Below are positions 1-8,973 of a stretch of DNA of 43,430 nucleotides, piece after piece. The stretch comes from DATJWY01 sp035500775 (GTDB lineage: Bacteria; Pseudomonadota; Alphaproteobacteria; Acetobacterales; Acetobacteraceae): NCBI GenBank assembly GCA_035500775.1, contig DATJWY010000148.1, positions 1 to 43,430 on the forward strand. The letters run 5' to 3'. The position numbers and the translations under genes are program-made. Each line of letters begins with the position of its first letter. Within the stretch, counting starts at the first letter, position 1. The notes beneath the pieces are model-generated. The model searched no databases, was not told the origin of the DNA, and worked only from the letters and a program-made list of their open reading frames with translations.

Positions 1-62
1 TATCCTGGGCGCGTATGAAGCAGCACCCTTCGCCTTACCCCCGCTTCACGGATTCATCGCCC

Positions 63-3000
63 ATGCCGCACGCCGATTTCGTTCATCTTCGCGTCCACTC
101 CGCTTACTCGCTGAGCGAGGGCGCGATCCGGCCGGACAAGATCGCAGCCCTGGCGCGGGAGGCGGGAATGCCGGCGGTCGCCATCACCGACACCGGCAAT
201 CTCTTCGGCGCGCTCGAATTTTCCCAGTATTGCAGCGGCAAGGGCGTGCAGCCGATCATCGGCTGCCAGGTCGCGCTGACCCGCACGGAGAAGCCGGGCC
301 TGCCGCCCGACCCGATCGTGCTGCTGGCGCAGAACGCGACCGGCCTCGCCAATTTGCAGCATTTGTCCTCGCTCGGCTTCATCGAGAGCGACCCGGCCGA
401 GCCGCAACTGCCGTTTGAGATGGTCCGCGACCATGCCGAGGGCCTGATCCTGCTGACCGGCGGCATGCGCGGTCCGCTGGCCCGGCTGCTGGCGGAAGGG
501 CGCGAGCCGGAGGCGCGGGCGTTGCTGGCGCAATTCACCGAGGCGTTCCCGGACCGCGTGGCGATGGAGTTGCACCGCCACGGGCTGCCGATCGAGCGGG
601 CCATCGAACCGGGCCTCATCACCATCGCCGACGCCGCCGGCGTGCCGCTGGTCGCGACGAATGAATGCTTCTTCCCGGCACCGTCGATGTACGAGGCGCA
701 TGACGCGCTGCTCTGCATCGCCCAGGGGCGGACTCTCGCGGAGAAGGACCGGCGGCGGGTGACGCCGGAACACTGGTTCAAGCCCGCCGCCGCCATGCGG
801 GAGCTGTTCGCTGACCTGCCAGAAGCCTGCGACAATACCATCGCCATCGCGAAACGTTGCGCGGTGATGGCGGAAACCCGCAAGCCGCTGCTGCCCGTCT
901 GCCCGAAGGTGATGCCCGGCAGCACGGAAGAGGAGACGGTGCGGGCGATGGCGCGGGAGGGGCTCGCCCAGCGCATGGAGGCGAAGGGTGCCGATGAAGC
1001 GACCCGCGCGCGCTACGCCGAGCGGCTGGAATACGAGCTGGACGTCATCGCCAAGATGGGCTTCCCCGGCTACTTCCTGATCGTTGCCGACTTCATCCAA
1101 TGGGCGAAGGCGCACGACATTCCGGTCGGGCCTGGGCGCGGCTCCGGCGCGGGCTCGGTCGTCGCCTGGGCGCTGACCATCACCGATATCGACCCGCTGC
1201 CCTTCGGCCTGCTGTTCGAGCGCTTCCTGAATCCGGAACGCGTGTCGATGCCGGACTTTGACATCGATTTCTGCCAGGACCGGCGCGACGAGGTGATCAG
1301 CTACGTGCGCCGGGAATACGGCGCCGACCGGGTCGCGCAGATCATCACCTTTGGCAAGCTCCAGGCCCGCGCCGCGGTGCGCGATGTCGGCCGCGTGCTC
1401 GGCCTGCCGTTCGGGCAGGTCAACAAGGTCGCCGAGCTGATCCCGAACAATCCGGCCAAGCCGGTGACGCTGACGCAGGCGATCGAGGGTGAGCCGCGGC
1501 TGCAGGAGATGCGCGACTCGGACGAGAGCGTGCGTCGCCTGCTGGAGATCGCGCAGCAGATCGAGGGACTTTACCGCCACGCCAGCACCCATGCCGCCGG
1601 CGTGGTGATCGGCGACCGCAAGCTGATCGACCTCGTGCCGCTCTACCGCGATCCGAAAGCGGGCACGCTGGTCACGCAGTTCAACATGAAATACGTCGAG
1701 CAGGCCGGACTCGTGAAGTTCGACTTCCTCGGCCTGACGACGCTGACCATCCTGCAACGCGCCGTGCAGTTCCTGAAAGGCCTTGGCGTCACCGTCGACC
1801 TTTCCCGCGTGCCCCTCGATGACAAGCGCAGCTACGAGATGCTGGCCCGCGGCGACACGGGCGGCGTGTTCCAGTTCGAAAGCGCGGGCATGCGGGACGT
1901 GCTGCGGCAGATGCGGCCCGACCGGTTCGAGGACCTGATCGCCGCCGTGGCGCTCTATCGTCCGGGCCCGATGGCGAACATCCCCGATTACTGCAAGCGC
2001 AAGCATGGCGAGGCGTGGGAGGCGCCGCACGCGGAGATCCGCGACATCCTGGAAGAGACCTACGGCATCATGGTCTACCAGGAACAGGTGATGCAGATCG
2101 CGCAGAAGATGGCCGGGTACAGCCTCGGCGGCGCCGACCTGCTGCGCCGCGCCATGGGCAAGAAGATCCGCGCCGAGATGGACACGCAGCGCACGATCTT
2201 CTGCGAGGGCGCCACCGGCCGCGGCATCCCCGCCGCCAAGGCGGCGGAAGTCTTCGACCTGATGGCGAAGTTCGCCGATTACGGCTTCAACAAATCGCAC
2301 GCCGCCGCCTACGCCCTGGTCAGCTACCACACGGCCTGGATGAAGGCGAACCATCCGGTTCCGTTCCTCGCCGCCTGCATGTCGCTTGCCATCAACAACA
2401 CGGACAAGCTGGCGGCGCTGCGCCAGGAGGCGGAGCGGCTCGGCATTCGCGTGCTGCCGCCGGACATCAACCATTCCGGCGCCGATTTCCGGGTGGAGGT
2501 GGCGCCGGACGGCACACAGTCGATCCGCTACGCCCTGGCGGCGATCAAGAAGGTCGGCATGGGCGCCATGCAGGCGGTGGAGGCGGCGCGCGGCGACACG
2601 CCTTTCGCCGATGTCGCCGATTTCGCCGCGCGCATGGACCCGAAGCAGCTCAACAAGATGCAGCTCGAGAATCTGGTGCGCGCCGGGGCCTTCGACATGC
2701 TGGAGCCGAACCGCGCCCGCCTGTTCGCCGGGGCGGAGACGGTGCTGCGCCGGGCGCAGGCGCGGGCGGAAGAGCAGGGGAGTGGCCAGATCGGCCTGTT
2801 CGGCGGCACCGAGCCGGAAAAGCTGCGCCTGCCGGACATCCCGGACTGGCCGGCTTTGGAGCGGCTCGGCTACGAGGCGGAAGCGGTTGGCCTGCATCTG
2901 ACCGCGCATCCGCTCGACCTCTACGCGCCGCTGCTGCGTAGGCTCGGCGTCGTGCCCTCCAGCCAGATCGAGGCGCGGGCGAGCGCGAACGGGGCGTGGG

Positions 3001-3476
3001 TCAAGCTCGCCGGCTGCGTGGTGGGCATCAAGGAGCGCATCACCCGCACCGGCAGCCGCATGGCCTGGGTGCGGCTTTCCGACGGCACCGGCAGCTACGA
3101 GGTGACGCTGTTCAGCGAGACCCTGGCCCGGTCGCGGGAGTTGCTGGTGCCGGGAAGCCCGCTGCTGGTGACGGTTGAACTGCGGATGGAAGGGGAGGCG
3201 CTGCGCATCACCGCGCAGGATGTCGCCGGGCTGGAGAAAGTGGCGGCGGAAAGCGGCATCGGGCTCCGGATCTGGCTGCGCGAGACGCGCGCGGTGGCAC
3301 CGCTCGCCGCCATCCTGGAGCGGCAGGGGCGCGGCCGGGGGCGCATCATACTGATGCCGCGGCTCGATGAGGCGCAGCAGGTGGAGATCACATTGCCCGG
3401 CGGTTACAGCGTGACGCCGATGCTGTCGCAATCGGTCAAGAGCCTGCTGGGCGTGGAGCGGGTGGAGGAATTTTAG
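63..3476 (+). CDS. dnaE: DNA polymerase III subunit alpha
   Basis: Catalytic subunit of the replicative DNA polymerase. From the ATG at 63 the protein has 1137 residues, the usual DnaE1 size. The N-terminal PHP domain opens with VHLRVHSAYSL and has AITDTGNLFGALEF. The palm carries GPGRGSGAGS and PDFDID (about residues 397-402, two catalytic aspartates), with a third aspartate in KFDFLGLTTL (about residue 554); these match the E. coli triad at 401/403/555. YGFNKSHAAAYALVSYHTAW is the conserved fingers/HhH segment, and an OB-fold lies near the C-terminus (KLAGCVVGIKERITRTGSRM). An in-frame ATG at 15 would add 16 residues, but the PHP domain begins directly after the ATG at 63. It is the first gene in the window, so any upstream partner is not visible. 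Confidence 0.95.
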   Translation: MPHADFVHLRVHSAYSLSEGAIRPDKIAALAREAGMPAVAITDTGNLFGALEFSQYCSGKGVQPIIGCQVALTRTEKPGLPPDPIVLLAQNATGLANLQHLSSLGFIESDPAEPQLPFEMVRDHAEGLILLTGGMRGPLARLLAEGREPEARALLAQFTEAFPDRVAMELHRHGLPIERAIEPGLITIADAAGVPLVATNECFFPAPSMYEAHDALLCIAQGRTLAEKDRRRVTPEHWFKPAAAMRELFADLPEACDNTIAIAKRCAVMAETRKPLLPVCPKVMPGSTEEETVRAMAREGLAQRMEAKGADEATRARYAERLEYELDVIAKMGFPGYFLIVADFIQWAKAHDIPVGPGRGSGAGSVVAWALTITDIDPLPFGLLFERFLNPERVSMPDFDIDFCQDRRDEVISYVRREYGADRVAQIITFGKLQARAAVRDVGRVLGLPFGQVNKVAELIPNNPAKPVTLTQAIEGEPRLQEMRDSDESVRRLLEIAQQIEGLYRHASTHAAGVVIGDRKLIDLVPLYRDPKAGTLVTQFNMKYVEQAGLVKFDFLGLTTLTILQRAVQFLKGLGVTVDLSRVPLDDKRSYEMLARGDTGGVFQFESAGMRDVLRQMRPDRFEDLIAAVALYRPGPMANIPDYCKRKHGEAWEAPHAEIRDILEETYGIMVYQEQVMQIAQKMAGYSLGGADLLRRAMGKKIRAEMDTQRTIFCEGATGRGIPAAKAAEVFDLMAKFADYGFNKSHAAAYALVSYHTAWMKANHPVPFLAACMSLAINNTDKLAALRQEAERLGIRVLPPDINHSGADFRVEVAPDGTQSIRYALAAIKKVGMGAMQAVEAARGDTPFADVADFAARMDPKQLNKMQLENLVRAGAFDMLEPNRARLFAGAETVLRRAQARAEEQGSGQIGLFGGTEPEKLRLPDIPDWPALERLGYEAEAVGLHLTAHPLDLYAPLLRRLGVVPSSQIEARASANGAWVKLAGCVVGIKERITRTGSRMAWVRLSDGTGSYEVTLFSETLARSRELLVPGSPLLVTVELRMEGEALRITAQDVAGLEKVAAESGIGLRIWLRETRAVAPLAAILERQGRGRGRIILMPRLDEAQQVEITLPGGYSVTPMLSQSVKSLLGVERVEEF

Positions 3477-3528
3477 CGGGCTGTGGAAATTCTCCCCCGG
3501 GGATGCAACGACGGGCGGAAAATAAGTG

Positions 3529-3552
3529 AGGGGGCAGGGGACAAAGCCCCCT
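3529..3552 (+). terminator. Hairpin after dnaE
   Basis: A perfect 7-bp inverted repeat, AGGGGGC and GCCCCCT, with a 10-nt loop, lies about 50 bp after the dnaE stop. No T-run follows, so intrinsic termination is uncertain. Confidence 0.4.
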
Positions 3553-3662
3553 GATCTTAAGAAAATGCCATCAGTTTTAGGCACAAGGCTTGCAAACCTC
3601 TGGTGCGCGCGGCCGCATCGCGTTGGGATGCGGGGACGCTGATCCTGGGAACAAGACCGCCG

Positions 3663-5015
3663 ATGACTTCCTCGCCTCCGACACCGATCCATTCCGCCGC
3701 CCCGCCGGAAAGCGCTCCATCCGGCCCCAAGACGTTCTGGCCGCGCTGGCGCCTTGCACCCGGCCCCGTCATTGCTCCCGATGAGCGGCTGCCCTGGCCG
3801 GCCACGATCCTGATGGGGGCGCAGCATGTCGTCGCCATGTCCGGCGCGACCATCCTGGCGCCGCTTCTCATGGGGTTCGATCCGAACCTCGCAATCCTGT
3901 TCTCCGGCATCGGCACGCTGCTTTTCTTTCTCGTCACGGGCGGGCGGTTGCCCTCCTATCTCGGCTCCTCCTTTGCCTTCATCGCCGTGGCGGTGGCGGC
4001 TTCCGGCTATGGCGGGCACGGACCCAATCCGCATCCTGAGCTGGCGCTGGGCGGTATTGTCGCGGCGGGGGCGCTTTATGCCGCCATCGGGCTTCTGGTC
4101 ATGGCCACGGGCGGGCACTGGATCGAGAGGCTGCTGCCGCCCGTGGTGACGGGCACGATCGGCATGGCGATCGGGCTCAATCTTGCCCCGGTCGCGACGC
4201 AGGGGCTGACGGGGCAGGGCGTGCCGTTCCTGGCATCGCTGGTGACGATCCTCGCGGTCAGCCTGGTCGCTGCGCATGCGCCGCCTGCGCTGAGCCGGAT
4301 CTCGCTCCTGATTGGTACGGTGCTGGCCTATGGGTTCTACGCGCTGCTCGCCAACGGGATGGGCCTTGCGGCGCCGATCGATTTTTCGGCCGTGCGAGAA
4401 GCGGCCTGGTTCGGGCTGCCGGCCTTCCGTGCGCCGGCCTTCACCGCGCATGCGGTGTCATTGATCGCGCCGGTCGCGATTGTTCTGGTGGCGGAGAATC
4501 TCGGGCACATCAAGGCTCTGGGCGCGATGACGGGGCGTGATTTCGACCGTCTGATGGGTCGCGCCTTTCTGGGCGACGGGCTCGCCACCATGCTCGCGGG
4601 GGCGGCGGGCGGCACGGGTGTGACGACCTATGCCGAGAACATGGGGGTGATGGCGATCACGCGTATCTATTCCACGCTGGTTTTCATCATGGCTGCGCTG
4701 TTTGCGATCGGGCTGGGTCTATCGCCGAAATTCGGCGCCGTGCTACGCACCATTCCGGTCCCGGTGCTGAGCGGTCTTGCCACCATCGTGTTTGGCCTGA
4801 TCGCCGCGGCGATGGTGCGCGTCTGGGTTGTGCATCGGGTGGATCTGTCGGATGTGCGCAACCTGCTCACGATCGGCGTCGCCCTGATTCTGGGGGCAGG
4901 CAATTTCACCGTTACGATGGGCGGGGCGAGCATTGGCGGCATCGGGACGGCGACGATCGCGGCCATAATGCTGAATCAGATTTTGCGCCGGTCGCAAAGC
5001 AAGCGTTTGACGTAA
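3663..5015 (+). CDS. NCS2-family uracil/xanthine permease
   Basis: Inner-membrane nucleobase:proton symporter of the NCS2 (UraA/RutG) family, 450 residues with about 12-14 hydrophobic segments. The N-terminal half has QHVVAMSGATILAPLLMGFD, typical of the family's first helix. The second half has AENLGHIKALGAMTG and GGTGVTTYAENMGVMAITR, the substrate-binding half-helix region in which UraA carries a key glutamate. These forms fit a pyrimidine (uracil) transporter better than a purine one, but substrate cannot be fixed from sequence. Start chosen at ATG 3663, since a proline/serine-rich tail of about 35 residues precedes the first conserved block; an alternative start at 3603 adds 20 poorly conserved residues. 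It stands alone between hairpins at 3529 and 5028, so it is probably monocistronic. Confidence 0.85.
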   Translation: MTSSPPTPIHSAAPPESAPSGPKTFWPRWRLAPGPVIAPDERLPWPATILMGAQHVVAMSGATILAPLLMGFDPNLAILFSGIGTLLFFLVTGGRLPSYLGSSFAFIAVAVAASGYGGHGPNPHPELALGGIVAAGALYAAIGLLVMATGGHWIERLLPPVVTGTIGMAIGLNLAPVATQGLTGQGVPFLASLVTILAVSLVAAHAPPALSRISLLIGTVLAYGFYALLANGMGLAAPIDFSAVREAAWFGLPAFRAPAFTAHAVSLIAPVAIVLVAENLGHIKALGAMTGRDFDRLMGRAFLGDGLATMLAGAAGGTGVTTYAENMGVMAITRIYSTLVFIMAALFAIGLGLSPKFGAVLRTIPVPVLSGLATIVFGLIAAAMVRVWVVHRVDLSDVRNLLTIGVALILGAGNFTVTMGGASIGGIGTATIAAIMLNQILRRSQSKRLT

Positions 5016-5027
5016 TGCTCTTTGGAA

Positions 5028-5055
5028 AGCAGGGGCAGAGCCCCGCTTCTCTCTT
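5028..5055 (+). terminator. Probable intrinsic terminator of the permease gene
   Basis: A GGGGC/GCCCC stem is extended by AGC/GCT around one bulged A, with an AGA loop and a T-rich tail (TCTCTCTT), 13 bp after the permease stop. Confidence 0.55.
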
Positions 5056-5158
5056 GGACAGGCTCAATCAATAAGGCCGTAGTCATAAGCTGCTCCAACC
5101 CGTGCTCCGGTTCCGGGGGCTTTTCAACCGTTTGAGGGCTCGGCGCGCGCCGGAGCGC

Positions 5159-5187
5159 TTGCAAAGCCGGGCCGCTTCGGTCATATC
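5159..5187 (+). promoter_or_regulatory. Possible rpsB promoter
   Basis: TTGCAA and CATATC are separated by 17 bp, about 120 bp upstream of the rpsB ATG. A leader hairpin (CCGGCA, loop TTGA, TGCCGG at 5195-5210) follows. A long structured leader suits an autoregulated ribosomal-protein gene. Hexamer matches are only moderate. Confidence 0.3.
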
Positions 5188-5309
5188 CCCGCCGCCGGCA
5201 TTGATGCCGGTAATTCGCACGCGGAGCGCCTTTCCCGGGTTTCCCGGGTCCGGTGGCGAGAGCCTCGGCTCCGCGGAGGTATAACCGGACAGAAGGAAAG
5301 GAGACGCCG

Positions 5310-6113
5310 ATGGCGATCCCTGATTTCACCCTGCGTCAGCTGCTCGAGGCCGGCGTTCACTTCGGCCACCACACAAGGCGCTGGAACCCGCGCATGGCGC
5401 CGTTCCTGTTCGGCGTGCGCAACCAGGTCCACATCATCGACCTGCAGCAGACCGTCCCGATGCTGGACCGGGCGCTGAAGGCGGTCCGCGATGTGACCGC
5501 GGCGGGCGGGCGCGTGCTGTTCGTCGGCACCAAGCGCGCGGCGGCGGAGCATGTGGCCGAGGGCGCGAAGCGCTGCGGCCAGTATTACGTCAACCATCGC
5601 TGGCTCGGCGGCATGCTGACCAACTGGAAGACGATCACGGGCAGCATCAAGCGCCTGCGCCAGATCGATGAGACCCTGTCGGGCGACACGCATGGCCTGA
5701 CGAAGAAGGAAATCCTTGAGCTGACCCGCGACCGCGACAAGCTGGAGCGCAGCCTGGGCGGCATCAAGGAGATGGGCGGCCTGCCGGACATCCTCTTCAT
5801 CATCGACACCAACAAGGAGAAGCTGGCGGTCGAGGAAGCCAACAAGCTCGGCATCCCGGTTGTCGCCGTGCTCGACAGCAACTCCGACCCCGAGGGCGTG
5901 ACCTACCCGATCCCGGGCAATGACGACGCGATCCGCGCCATCACCCTCTATTGCGACCTCATCTCCGGGGCGGTGCTGGACGGCATCAGCGCCGAACTCG
6001 CGGCCGCTGGCCACGATATCGGTGCCGCCGAGGATCTGTCGGTCGAGGCTCTGCCGGAAGAGGTTCTGCCGGAAGCCGCCCAGGGCGGCGCCGAGGAGCA
6101 GCCGGCCGCCTGA
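5310..6113 (+). CDS. rpsB: 30S ribosomal protein S2
   Basis: Ribosomal protein S2 of the small subunit, 267 residues. The signature MAIPDFTLRQLLEAGVHFGH opens the protein, followed by RRWNPRMAPFLFG, HIIDLQQT and RWLGGMLTNWKTI; the C-terminal lobe has AVLDSNSDPEGVTYPIPGND. The last 35 or so residues are an Ala/Glu-rich tail, which is common in alphaproteobacterial S2. The start at 5310 is preceded by a strong ribosome site (AAGGAAAGGAG), so the longer in-frame extension from 5253 is not used. It heads the conserved rpsB-tsf-pyrH-frr cluster, with nearly 300 bp containing a hairpin before tsf. Confidence 0.97.
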   Translation: MAIPDFTLRQLLEAGVHFGHHTRRWNPRMAPFLFGVRNQVHIIDLQQTVPMLDRALKAVRDVTAAGGRVLFVGTKRAAAEHVAEGAKRCGQYYVNHRWLGGMLTNWKTITGSIKRLRQIDETLSGDTHGLTKKEILELTRDRDKLERSLGGIKEMGGLPDILFIIDTNKEKLAVEEANKLGIPVVAVLDSNSDPEGVTYPIPGNDDAIRAITLYCDLISGAVLDGISAELAAAGHDIGAAEDLSVEALPEEVLPEAAQGGAEEQPAA

Positions 6114-6214
6114 GATCCGGAAGTGGATGGCGTAAGCCACCCGCTTCCCTTGGGCGCGTGGCGCGCGGATGGCCTTGGCCGTCTCCCGCCCGCGCCCGGA
6201 ACGTGAACGAGGCA

Positions 6215-6264
6215 AAGCGGTTCCAGGGCGTCGAAAGGCCCCGGAGCCGCTTATGGTTTGTTTT
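6215..6264 (+). terminator. Hairpin with T-rich tail between rpsB and tsf
   Basis: AAGCGGTTCC (6215-6224) pairs with GGAGCCGCTT (6243-6252), ten pairs with one G-U. The next bases, ATGGTTTGTTTTATCC, are T-rich. It could end or attenuate rpsB transcription ahead of tsf. Confidence 0.5.
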
Positions 6265-6407
6265 ATCCGGGCGGCTGCCGAGGCCCGGGGCAACATGGTG
6301 AAACGGCTCCTCCGGCGGCCCGGCTGAACGCTGCGGGTTTCCGGCGGTCCTGGTTCCCCACCCATGGCGCGAAGGTGTAAGGCCTTCGCCGGTCAGGAGA
6401 GATCGAG

Positions 6408-7322
6408 ATGGCGGAGATTACCGCGACCCTGGTGAAGGACCTGCGCGAGAAGAGCGGCGCGGGGATGATGGATTGCAAGCGCGCCCTGTCCGAGACCAAC
6501 GGCGATCTGGAAGCCGCGATCGACTGGCTGCGCAAGAAGGGTCTGGCCGCCGCGGCGAAGAAGTCCGGCCGCGTCGCCGCCGAGGGCCTGATCGCCGTCG
6601 CCTCCGCCCCCAACCGGGCGGCGATGGTCGAGGTCAATGCCGAGACCGATTTCGTGGCCCGCAACGAAACCTTCCAGGCTTTCGTCGAGGCGGTCGCGCA
6701 GGTCGCCCTGGTGGTCGGTGAGGACGTCGAGGCGATCAAGGCCGCCCCGTATCCCGGCACCGGCCGCACGGTGGCGGACGAGCTGACCCAGCTGGTGGCG
6801 ACGATCGGCGAGAACATGACGATCCGCCGCGCCCGCGTCCTGAACGTGAAGCGGGGCGTGGTCGCCACGTACGTCCACTCCGCGCTGCGCCCGGGCATCG
6901 GCAAGATCGGCGTGCTGGTCGCGGTCGAGGGTGAAGGCGAGATTCAGGCCCTCGAAGTGCTCGGCCGCCAGGTCGGCATGCATGTCGCCGCCACCCGTCC
7001 GGAGGCGCTCGATGTCAGCGCCGTCGATCCGGCGGCGCTGGAGCGCGAGAAGGAGGTGCTGAGCGCCCAGGCGCGCGCTTCCGGCAAGCCCGAGGCGATC
7101 ATCGAGAAGATGGTCGAGGGCCGGATCCGCAAGTACTACGAGGAAGTGGTGCTGCTGGAGCAGGTCTGGGTGCATGACGGCGAGACCCGGGTGAAGGAAG
7201 TGGCGCGTAAGGCCGGGGCGACCCTGACCGGGTTCACGCGCTTCCAACTCGGCGAGGGCATCGAGAAGGCCCCGGCCGGCGATTTCGCCGCCGAGGTTGC
7301 CGCGGCCGCCGGCGTCGCCTGA
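6408..7322 (+). CDS. tsf: Elongation factor Ts
   Basis: Guanine nucleotide exchange factor that regenerates EF-Tu-GTP in the cytoplasm; 304 residues, the full EF-Ts length. The N-terminal UBA-like module has VKDLREKSGAGMMDCKRAL and IDWLRKKGLAAAAKKSGRVA, and the core has the hallmark TDFVARN in VNAETDFVARNETF. The C-terminal part carries YYEEVVLLEQVWVHD. AGGAGA stands ahead of the ATG with good spacing. Second gene of the rpsB-tsf-pyrH-frr group. A very stable hairpin lies 9 bp beyond the stop, so pyrH may be transcribed separately. Confidence 0.97.
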   Translation: MAEITATLVKDLREKSGAGMMDCKRALSETNGDLEAAIDWLRKKGLAAAAKKSGRVAAEGLIAVASAPNRAAMVEVNAETDFVARNETFQAFVEAVAQVALVVGEDVEAIKAAPYPGTGRTVADELTQLVATIGENMTIRRARVLNVKRGVVATYVHSALRPGIGKIGVLVAVEGEGEIQALEVLGRQVGMHVAATRPEALDVSAVDPAALEREKEVLSAQARASGKPEAIIEKMVEGRIRKYYEEVVLLEQVWVHDGETRVKEVARKAGATLTGFTRFQLGEGIEKAPAGDFAAEVAAAAGVA

Positions 7323-7330
7323 GTCTGTCA

Positions 7331-7360
7331 GGGGGATCGGGGACCACTCCCCGATCCCCC
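7331..7360 (+). terminator. Perfect 13-bp hairpin after tsf
   Basis: GGGGGATCGGGGA and TCCCCGATCCCCC pair perfectly around a 4-nt loop (CCAC), starting 9 bp after the tsf stop. There is no downstream T-run, so it may act as an RNA 3'-end stabiliser or a pause rather than a classical terminator. Confidence 0.5.
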
Positions 7361-7416
7361 AAGGCGATCCCGCCGCCGTCTTGCTTCGCCCATCGTTCCT
7401 GTCGCGAACGGTTGCC

Positions 7417-7445
7417 TTGTGGGCCTCGTCTGCCCCCTCTATAGG
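7417..7445 (+). promoter_or_regulatory. Candidate pyrH promoter
   Basis: TTGTGG and TATAGG with a 17-bp spacer lie 31 bp upstream of the pyrH ATG, just after the tsf hairpin. Position and spacing fit a sigma-70-type promoter. Confidence 0.4.
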
Positions 7446-7476
7446 GGAGCGGCCTCCATTCTTCGTCAGCGAGCCC

Positions 7477-8202
7477 ATGTCCGATCAGCCGACGTACAAT
7501 CGTGTCCTTCTGAAACTCTCCGGCGAGGCCCTGATGGGGCGCCGGGATTATGGTTTGGATACCGAAACCATCTCGCGAATCGCGGCCGATATCAGCGATG
7601 TCGTGCGCCTCGGGGTGCAGGTCTGCCTGGTTATCGGCGGCGGTAACATCTTCCGCGGCGTCTCCGCCGCGGCGAGCGGCATGGACCGCGCCCAGGCCGA
7701 CTACATGGGCATGCTGGCGACGGTCATGAACGCCCTTGCCATGCAGAACGCGCTGGAGAAGCGCGGCGTGCCGACCCGGGTCCAGTCCGCGATCCCCATG
7801 GAAACCGTGTGCGAGCCCTATATCCGCCGCCGGGCGGAGCGGCACATGGAGAAGGGGCGGGTGGTGATCTTCGCCGGCGGTACCGGCAATCCGTTCTTCA
7901 CCACCGACACGGCGGCGGCCTTGCGCGCGGCGGAGATGGGCTGCGAGGCCCTGCTCAAGGGCACGCAGGTGGACGGCGTCTATTCGGCCGATCCGCGCAA
8001 GGTGCCGGATGCCAGCCGCTATGACGAGCTGACCTATCTGGAAGTGCTCTCCCGCGATCTCGCGGTGATGGACGCGGCGGCGATCAGCCTGGCGCGCGAG
8101 AACGCCCTGCCGATCATCGTGTTTAACGTGCATGCGCCGGGCGCCTTCGCGCAGGTGATGCGGGGAGAAGGGCGCTTCACCCGCATAACCGAGCCCGCCT
8201 AG
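7477..8202 (+). CDS. pyrH: UMP kinase
   Basis: Phosphorylates UMP to UDP, the committed step from de novo pyrimidine synthesis to all other pyrimidine nucleotides; a hexameric amino-acid-kinase-fold enzyme. The 241-residue protein has the phosphate-binding LLKLSGEALMG, the GGGNIFRG loop, and FAGGTGNPFFTTDTAAALRA with CEALLKGTQVDGVYSADP in the nucleotide-binding half. ATG 7477 gives the standard N-terminus; the reading frame is open upstream to 7297 but that part has no family similarity. Followed by frr after about 200 bp, the usual order. Confidence 0.96.
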   Translation: MSDQPTYNRVLLKLSGEALMGRRDYGLDTETISRIAADISDVVRLGVQVCLVIGGGNIFRGVSAAASGMDRAQADYMGMLATVMNALAMQNALEKRGVPTRVQSAIPMETVCEPYIRRRAERHMEKGRVVIFAGGTGNPFFTTDTAAALRAAEMGCEALLKGTQVDGVYSADPRKVPDASRYDELTYLEVLSRDLAVMDAAAISLARENALPIIVFNVHAPGAFAQVMRGEGRFTRITEPA

Positions 8203-8399
8203 ACGCTGTTCACGAACGCGTGCTTGATGTTGGCCGGACGTATCGCCGGAACCGGGGAGATGCGATCTTCAGGCTCCACCGTGGCGTGTGTCCGTGGTCA
8301 GCTGCTTATAAGGGCCCGGGCTGAGGCGGCATTGCGGCCGCTCGCTCGCCTATTTCAGATGAAGTTTCGAGTGCTGATGCAACTAGAAGGATATGCGCC

Positions 8400-8966
8400 G
8401 TGGCCGCGGATCTGAATGCGCTGAAACAGGATCTGACCCGCCGCATGGATGGGGCGCTGGAGACGCTGCGGCGGGAATTCTCCGGCCTCCGGAGCGGTCG
8501 TGCGAGCCCGGCCTTGCTTGAGCCGGTGCGGGTGGAGAGCTACGGCACCGAGGTGCCGATCACCCAGGTCGGGACCATCGGTGTGCCGGAACCGCGCATG
8601 ATCACGGTCCAGGTCTGGGATCGTGGCCTTGTCGGCGCGGTCGAGCGGGCGATCCGCGATGCTGGCCTCGGCCTCAACCCGGCCGCCGACGGCCAGATCG
8701 TGCGCGTGCCCATTCCCCAGCTGACGGCCGAGCGCCGGGCGGAGCTGGCCAAGGCCGCCGGCCGCTATGCCGAGGGGGCGCGCGTCGCCATCCGCGGCGT
8801 GCGCCGGGACGGCATGGACCAGATCAAGGGGCATGAGAAGAAGCACGAGATCGGCGAGGACGAGGGCAAGCACTGGACGGACGAGGTGCAGAAGCTCACC
8901 GATCAGTACATCAAGCGGATCGACGAGAGCCTCGCGGACAAGGAACGCGAGATCAAGCAGGTCTGA
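8400..8966 (+). CDS. frr: Ribosome recycling factor
   Basis: With EF-G, splits post-termination ribosomes. The 188-residue protein matches the family length (about 185). It contains the diagnostic FSGLRSGRASPALLEPVRVE, the loop YGTEVPITQVGTI and the C-terminal IRGVRRDGMDQIKG followed by a charged helix. It starts with GTG at 8400; AGAAGGA stands about 9 nt upstream. The next gene, uppS, begins 7 bp after the stop, as in many alphaproteobacteria, so the two are probably co-transcribed. Confidence 0.96.
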   Translation: MAADLNALKQDLTRRMDGALETLRREFSGLRSGRASPALLEPVRVESYGTEVPITQVGTIGVPEPRMITVQVWDRGLVGAVERAIRDAGLGLNPAADGQIVRVPIPQLTAERRAELAKAAGRYAEGARVAIRGVRRDGMDQIKGHEKKHEIGEDEGKHWTDEVQKLTDQYIKRIDESLADKEREIKQV

Positions 8967-8973
8967 TCCGGTC

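Noticed and set aside
54..4451. Minus-strand open frame of 1465 codons opposite dnaE and the permease gene
   Set aside because: The translation is a low-complexity Arg/His/Gln/Asp-rich shadow spanning two well-supported + strand genes; high GC at third positions keeps the antisense frame open.
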